Assembly: GCA_045600105.1 (NCBI GenBank)
Contig: JAZRXG010000050.1
Location: 1-27,760, forward strand
Direction of reading: 5' to 3'
Source: UBA1206 sp045600105
Lineage (GTDB): Bacteria; Bacillota; Clostridia; Oscillospirales; CAG-382
Length of the DNA stretch: 27,760 nucleotides
Shown: piece after piece, positions 24,055 through 27,760 of the stretch
Position numbering within the stretch: the first letter of the stretch is position 1
Layout of the letters: each line of letters begins with the position of its first letter
Position numbers and translations under genes: made by a program
The notes under the pieces: generated by a model
What the model was told of the DNA's origin: nothing
Databases searched by the model: none
What the model saw: only the letters and a program-made list of their open reading frames with translations

Positions 24055-24083
24055 AGTTTATCACGCCGCGCGAATTTTGTCAA
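24055..24083 (-). promoter_or_regulatory. promoter of M3-like lipoprotein gene
   Basis: On the minus strand TTGACA (24078-24083) and TAAACT (24055-24060) are separated by 17 bases. It diverges from the promoter at 24127. Confidence 0.75.
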
Positions 24084-24126
24084 TATTGCGTTTTGACTGA
24101 AAATGTACAAAATATTAAAAACCGTA

Positions 24127-24155
24127 TTGACAAATGTGAATCGATGTGGTATAGT
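24127..24155 (+). promoter_or_regulatory. promoter of first PKTGD surface protein
   Basis: Perfect TTGACA (24127-24132) and TATAGT (24150-24155), 17-base spacer. A GGAGGAAACAG ribosome site follows before the ATG at 24202. Confidence 0.9.
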
Positions 24156-24201
24156 AGTGTTCGATGAATAATCATCAAATTTTTTAGGAGGAAACAGAAC
24201 A

Positions 24202-25515
24202 ATGAAAAAACTTTTCGCACTTCTTCTCGCTCTTGCTCTCGTTGCTTCTCTCTGCTTCAGCGTAATGGCTGAAGGCGAAGAAGACGACCCCGCAGACGAA
24301 CCCGAAGATCCCGAAGCTTATTTCTGGATCAAAGACGAATCCACCGACGCTGACGTAAGCCTTACGTTCTTCGTTCCCGGATCCAAACTCACCGACGCTG
24401 TTTACAAAATCAAAGCTTCCGTTAAATTCGAAGGCTGCGAAGGCACCGTTGCCTATGTAAACTGCTACATCTACGACGTAAACGGCAATCTCGTTGCTTA
24501 CAGCGATTTCGCTTCCGCTATGGATGAAGCTGTCGTTGACGGCGCTTGGCAGGACATCACTTATGAATTCAACCCCTGCGACGGCTCTTACGGCGATTTC
24601 GCCGGCAAGCATCTCGATGCTTCCGAAATCGGCAAAGTTACCTTCGGCGTAGGCTTCTATCAGGCTACCGGTAAAGTTAACCTCCAGGACCTCCAGCTCA
24701 ACAAAGACCTCGAAGTTATCTGGTCTAAAGGCTTCGCTGCGGGTCTCGACATCGACGAAGATGCTGATATCGACAGCAAATACGGCATCACCGCTGATGA
24801 CGAAGGCATTTCCTGGGGCGTAGTTCGTCCTGAAGTTGAAGACAACGGCAACATCGCTATCGGTGCTGAAATCGACGCTCCCATCGGCGGCGGCGCTTAT
24901 ACCGCTTCCCTCAATGACGGCGTTGCTTTCGGCCAGCAGGCTTACAACGACAACTGGTACGGCTTCAACAAGAACCAGAACGTTGAAACCGGCGTTGACT
25001 ATGAAGGCGCTGCTCTCAACCGCGGTACCGTTATTTATGACTTCGGCAAATCTCAAGAATTCGTCGCAGTCCGCGCTCACATGTGGGACGGCGCCGGCTC
25101 TTCCGGCATTGCTACCCCGACCGCTATCGTTGCTTACTCTTCCGCTGACGGTGAAAACTGGGAAGAACTCGGCAACCTTACCCTTGGCGAACCGGGCGAC
25201 ATTTACTGGGCTGAACTCAACCTCGAGGCTGCTTCCGGCCAGTTCGTCAAAGTAGAATTCTACTATGAAGGCACTTGGCTCTTCTGCAACGAAATCGAAG
25301 TTATCGGCGCCGGCATCATTGACGACCCCGTATATCCCGACGATCCTTCCGAAGAACCTTCCGAAGAGCCTTCTGAAGAACCCTCTGCAGAACCTTCCGA
25401 AGAACCTTCCAAACCCGCTCCTACTCCCAAGACCGGCGACAACGGCATGATCGCTCTCGCGGTTGTTTCCGTGATCGCTCTTGCAGGTGCGGTTATCGTT
25501 AAGAAATCCAAATAA
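24202..25515 (+). CDS. Secreted discoidin-domain surface protein with PKTGD anchor motif
   Basis: The 437-residue product has a signal peptide (MKKLFALLLALALVASLCFS, cleavage near VMA-EG). An N-terminal beta-rich domain (about 38-210) has the look of a carbohydrate-binding module, with YFWIKDEST and GAWQDITYEFNPCDG. An F5/8 type C (discoidin) domain follows (about 216-370): VIYDFGKSQEFVAVRAH and IVAYSSADGENWEELG. A repetitive (S-E/A-E-P) linker (374-408) ends in PKTGD (409-413), a hydrophobic stretch and KKSK, the layout of a sortase sorting signal, although the usual LPxTG leucine is absent. It probably binds a glycan at the cell surface. No catalytic motif was seen. Codon use is strongly biased (GCT, GAA, TCC, few TCG or GCG codons), unlike most genes left of it. 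Its closest relative is the truncated gene at 27101; the next gene shares only the signal peptide, linker and anchor. Confidence 0.88.
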   Translation: MKKLFALLLALALVASLCFSVMAEGEEDDPADEPEDPEAYFWIKDESTDADVSLTFFVPGSKLTDAVYKIKASVKFEGCEGTVAYVNCYIYDVNGNLVAYSDFASAMDEAVVDGAWQDITYEFNPCDGSYGDFAGKHLDASEIGKVTFGVGFYQATGKVNLQDLQLNKDLEVIWSKGFAAGLDIDEDADIDSKYGITADDEGISWGVVRPEVEDNGNIAIGAEIDAPIGGGAYTASLNDGVAFGQQAYNDNWYGFNKNQNVETGVDYEGAALNRGTVIYDFGKSQEFVAVRAHMWDGAGSSGIATPTAIVAYSSADGENWEELGNLTLGEPGDIYWAELNLEAASGQFVKVEFYYEGTWLFCNEIEVIGAGIIDDPVYPDDPSEEPSEEPSEEPSAEPSEEPSKPAPTPKTGDNGMIALAVVSVIALAGAVIVKKSK

Positions 25516-25537
25516 GCAAAGCTGAATAGGCTATGAT

Positions 25538-25567
25538 AAAGAGTGCGTTCGCGCACTCTTTATTTTT
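25538..25567 (+). terminator. terminator after first PKTGD protein
   Basis: Ten-base-pair stem aaagagtgcg (25538-25547) / cgcactcttt (25552-25561) around a TTCG tetraloop, then a T-rich tail (TATTTTT). Confidence 0.92.
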
Positions 25568-25592
25568 ATGTTTACGTCTTTTTGAAAAAGCA

Positions 25593-25621
25593 TTGACAAA
25601 CCGTTTCGGAAGTGGTATATT
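25593..25621 (+). promoter_or_regulatory. promoter of second PKTGD surface protein
   Basis: Perfect TTGACA (25593-25598) and TATATT (25616-25621) with a 17-base spacer. The ribosome site AAAGGAAAACAG resembles that of the first array gene. Confidence 0.85.
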
Positions 25622-25669
25622 TTATATACGCATATTATTGCAACAATAAAATGAAAGGAAAACAGAACA

Positions 25670-26932
25670 ATGAAAAAACTTTTCGCACTCATTCTTTCCC
25701 TTGTTCTCGTCGCCTCCTGCTGCTTCGTCGCAACGGCTGACGATGAACTTCCCGAAGGTGCTTTCGTACTTGACTACGCAGGCTTCCAGTACGCAAACGA
25801 TCTTGCAGAAGTTCTTTATACCGCTGATGAGACGACTATCGAAGAACTCACCGGCAAAGACCTCAACTACTTCGCGGTAGCTATCGTTGACGCCGAAAGC
25901 ATGCTGGTCACCTGGACCATGCACGAGCCTCTCGGCAGACCCGACGGAGTAAAATCCGACATCCTCGTTCCCGCAAATTCTTATCTCCTTCTCGTTCACG
26001 GCACCAATGCCGGCTACGCTGCCTTCCTCCCCGAAGTAGGCAACGAAGTCATCCTTTACAACGTTGATATCGACGAAGCTGCCGACATCAGCAACCCCAC
26101 CGCTCTTTCCAACGCCGGCTTCACTTATGGTGAACCCGAAGTCCTCGTCACCATCGACGTTGACACCACCGGCTGGACCTGCGTTGACGGCGAAAACGTC
26201 GGCGCCTGGCAGAATGACGGCGATCCCGTAGGCAAATATTATTACAATGCAGGCATCGAAGACGGCAAATACGTAATTGAATTCGTATTTGAAGGCGATC
26301 TTTCCGGCACCGCTGAATCCTTCGGCAACGGCAACGGCACCAACGTACGCGTATGGTTCCACACCGCAAAGAACGAAGCAGGCACCGAACAGCTCACCTA
26401 TAACTCCTTCATCGACGTTGCTTACACCCCGAACGGCATCGTAAACCGCTTCATGGTAAACGAAACTGCCGATGCCAACACCGCAGCCGCAAAATACGGC
26501 TACGACGACGCTAAGCCCTACACCGTGGAAACCATCGTTCCCACCGCTCTTGACGGACTCTACGTCAAACTCGTATTCGAAGATATCCCCAACTGCGATA
26601 TCAACGAAGACCTCGAAGCCATCTTCACCATTTCCAACAAACCCGGCGAGCTTTCCAACAACGCTCTTTACAGCGGCAGCTTCCTCAAACCCTACAGCGG
26701 TTGGGAAAGCGCTGAGGCTTTCAGCTTCTATGAAAGCGAACAGCCCGAAGAACCCTCGGAAGAACCTTCCGAAGAACCCTCCGCAGAACCCTCCGAAGAG
26801 CCCTCTGCCGAGCCTTCCGAAGAACCCTCCAAACCCGCTCCTACTCCCAAGACCGGTGACGCAGGCATGATCGCTCTCGCAGTCGTTTCCGTTATCGCTC
26901 TCGCAGGCGTGGTTGTTGTTAAGAACAAATAA
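25670..26932 (+). CDS. Secreted surface protein with PKTGD anchor motif, unknown passenger
   Basis: The 420-residue protein has a signal peptide very similar to the preceding gene (MKKLFALILSLVLVASCCFV, likely cleaved near ATA-DD). The passenger (about 25-355) is unlike that of the preceding gene. It is beta-rich, acidic and aromatic (VTIDVDTTGWTCVDGENVGA, GKYVIEFVFEGDLSG), and I recognise no domain; a carbohydrate-binding type is one guess. The C-terminal part is nearly the same as in the first gene: a Ser/Glu/Pro repeat linker (about 357-392), PKTGD (393-397), a hydrophobic helix and KNK. The nucleotide sequence of the anchor is also almost identical, which points to recent duplication or recombination of that module. 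The cysteine pair after VAS could suggest a lipobox, but SPase I cleavage at ATA fits better. Codons are those of a high-expression gene. Its partner is unknown. Confidence 0.83.
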   Translation: MKKLFALILSLVLVASCCFVATADDELPEGAFVLDYAGFQYANDLAEVLYTADETTIEELTGKDLNYFAVAIVDAESMLVTWTMHEPLGRPDGVKSDILVPANSYLLLVHGTNAGYAAFLPEVGNEVILYNVDIDEAADISNPTALSNAGFTYGEPEVLVTIDVDTTGWTCVDGENVGAWQNDGDPVGKYYYNAGIEDGKYVIEFVFEGDLSGTAESFGNGNGTNVRVWFHTAKNEAGTEQLTYNSFIDVAYTPNGIVNRFMVNETADANTAAAKYGYDDAKPYTVETIVPTALDGLYVKLVFEDIPNCDINEDLEAIFTISNKPGELSNNALYSGSFLKPYSGWESAEAFSFYESEQPEEPSEEPSEEPSAEPSEEPSAEPSEEPSKPAPTPKTGDAGMIALAVVSVIALAGVVVVKNK

Positions 26933-26949
26933 TTAAGTTTATTACCGCA

Positions 26950-26983
26950 AGCAAAGGGTGCGTCCGCGCATCCTTTGCTTTTT
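26950..26983 (+). terminator. terminator after second PKTGD protein
   Basis: Stem agcaaagggtgcg (26950-26962) / cgcatcctttgct (26967-26979) with one G-T pair and loop TCCG, then a T-run to 26983. Confidence 0.9.
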
Positions 26984-27028
26984 GTTGTGAAAATCATCGA
27001 AAAGTGTTAATAAATTTCAAAAGAAATA

Positions 27029-27057
27029 TTGACAATTGCACGAATCTGTGATATCTT
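27029..27057 (+). promoter_or_regulatory. promoter of third surface protein
   Basis: Perfect TTGACA (27029-27034) with TATCTT (27052-27057) at 17 bases. A TATGGAGGAAACAC ribosome site precedes the ATG at 27101. Confidence 0.75.
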
Positions 27058-27100
27058 TAATTAAGATGTATAAGCATCAAAAAAATATGGAGGAAACACA

Positions 27101-27760
27101 ATGAAAAAACTTCTTTCTCTCGTAGTTGCGGTCCTTCTCGTTGCTGCCTGCTGCTTCACCGCGTCGGCAGAAATCCAGGAGACCGAAGCTCCCAGCACTT
27201 ATCTTTGGGTCAAGACCGAAGATCCCAACAACTGCACCGTCATCAACTTCAAAGTTACCGCTGATGATCTCAAAGGCGCTGGCGGTGTCTACAGAATTTT
27301 CGCAGACATCATGTTCGAAAACGTCGTAGTCGACGGCGGTCTTGCTTACGTCAACATCTATTTCTATGACGAAGCAGGCAATCTCCTTTCTTTCAACGAC
27401 TGGGCAAAAGAAACCACCGAAGGCGTTGAACAGGGCAAATGGGCTAATATGGACTATGAATTCTCCTGCCCCGACGGATTCTCTTATGCGACCGTAGGCG
27501 TAGGCTGCTGGTCCGCTACCGGCACCGTTTCCATCGGCACCATCAACATTTCCGAAAACAAAGAAATGATCTGGAACGTCAGCTTTGCTGCCGGCCTCGA
27601 TCTCAACAGCGAACAGATCGAATCCCTCAACAACGTATCTCTTGATAACGAAGAAATCAACTGGGGCGTTGTAAGACCCGCATCCGAAGACACCGGCAAA
27701 GTCAACCTTGCTCTCGGCAAAGAAGTCTTCATTTTCGGCGGTAACCTCGAAGGCAACGAA
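27101..27760 (+). CDS. Secreted surface protein, paralog of the first array gene, 5' part
   Basis: The frame is open from the ATG at 27101 to the window end (220 codons), so the gene continues to the right. It starts with a signal peptide (MKKLLSLVVAVLLVAACCFT, likely cleaved at ASA-EI). The rest aligns with the first array gene: YLWVKTEDP matches YFWIKDEST, AYVNIYFYDEAGNLLSFNDW matches AYVNCYIYDVNGNLVAYSDF, and GWSxTGxVxI-type, FAAGLD and WGVVRP blocks follow in the same order. The last visible residues, NLALGKEV, mark the start of an F5/8 type C domain by position. A linker and PKTGD anchor are expected beyond the edge but not seen. It is therefore a likely surface glycan-binding protein, with the same high-expression codon bias. 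Confidence 0.88.
   Translation, partial: MKKLLSLVVAVLLVAACCFTASAEIQETEAPSTYLWVKTEDPNNCTVINFKVTADDLKGAGGVYRIFADIMFENVVVDGGLAYVNIYFYDEAGNLLSFNDWAKETTEGVEQGKWANMDYEFSCPDGFSYATVGVGCWSATGTVSIGTINISENKEMIWNVSFAAGLDLNSEQIESLNNVSLDNEEINWGVVRPASEDTGKVNLALGKEVFIFGGNLEGNE

Noticed and set aside
25325..25425. Possible CRISPR-like repeats (gaaccttccgaagaa units)
   Set aside because: They code in frame for the Ser/Glu/Pro linker of a surface protein, have no spacers and recur in the paralog.
25670..25745. Lipobox at the cysteine pair of the second array protein
   Set aside because: The good signal peptidase I site ATA-DD follows and the protein already carries a C-terminal anchor; the third gene has the same CC with ASA-E after it.

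Overview
The window looks like a chromosomal piece from an anaerobic Gram-positive bacterium of the class Clostridia, plausibly an uncultured gut or rumen Oscillospirales-type organism. The reasons are the many strong promoters of the TTGACA-17-TATAAT type, intrinsic terminators after most units, GGAGG ribosome sites, lipoproteins and C-terminal surface anchors, a 2[4Fe-4S] ferredoxin, a multi-sugar MsmX/MalK-type ATPase, YfhO, RadC, and a dockerin and a cohesin-like module. GC content is above 50 percent by eye; it was not computed. No taxonomic search was possible.

Layout. The left edge (1-669) is the 3' end of a superfamily 2 helicase fused to a phospholipase-D-type nuclease domain, possibly the end of a TOTE-like conflict gene. 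A candidate structured RNA and tRNA-Pro(GGG) follow on the minus strand (780-1178). A GC-rich gap leads to a strongly promoted gene (1690-3594) for an extracellular right-handed beta-helix, a membrane helix and a cytoplasmic LuxR-type HTH, which reads as a one-component transmembrane receptor. Next come a small Mor-like DNA-binding protein, RadC, a divergent LytR-CpsA-Psr (LCP)-like protein translationally coupled to O-acetylhomoserine sulfhydrylase, a ferredoxin and a TrmN6-like methyltransferase. Then comes a giant (1805 aa) membrane-anchored subtilase that carries both a dockerin and a cohesin-like domain.

The right half is about sugars and the cell surface. It holds an orphan MsmX/MalK-type ATPase. 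Convergent to it is a two-gene minus-strand operon: a sugar-binding lipoprotein overlapping a discoidin/DUF4855 lipoprotein. A divergently transcribed YfhO-DUF4190 fusion follows, then a lipoprotein of the M3 (HEFGH) metallopeptidase type. The end is an array of three separately promoted secreted paralogs, the last cut by the window edge. The first two end in a Ser/Glu/Pro linker, a PKTGD sorting-type motif and a hydrophobic tail. These three use a codon set very different from most of the window, as expected for abundant proteins.

Working together (inference): the window is dominated by envelope functions, namely sensing (beta-helix/LuxR), proteolysis (subtilase, M3), carbohydrate capture (binding protein, DUF4855, discoidin proteins, ATPase) and wall glycosylation (YfhO, LCP). 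No defence island, CRISPR array, insertion sequence or prophage was recognised, apart from the possible conflict gene at the left edge. The most unusual objects are the beta-helix/LuxR receptor and the dockerin-plus-cohesin subtilase.
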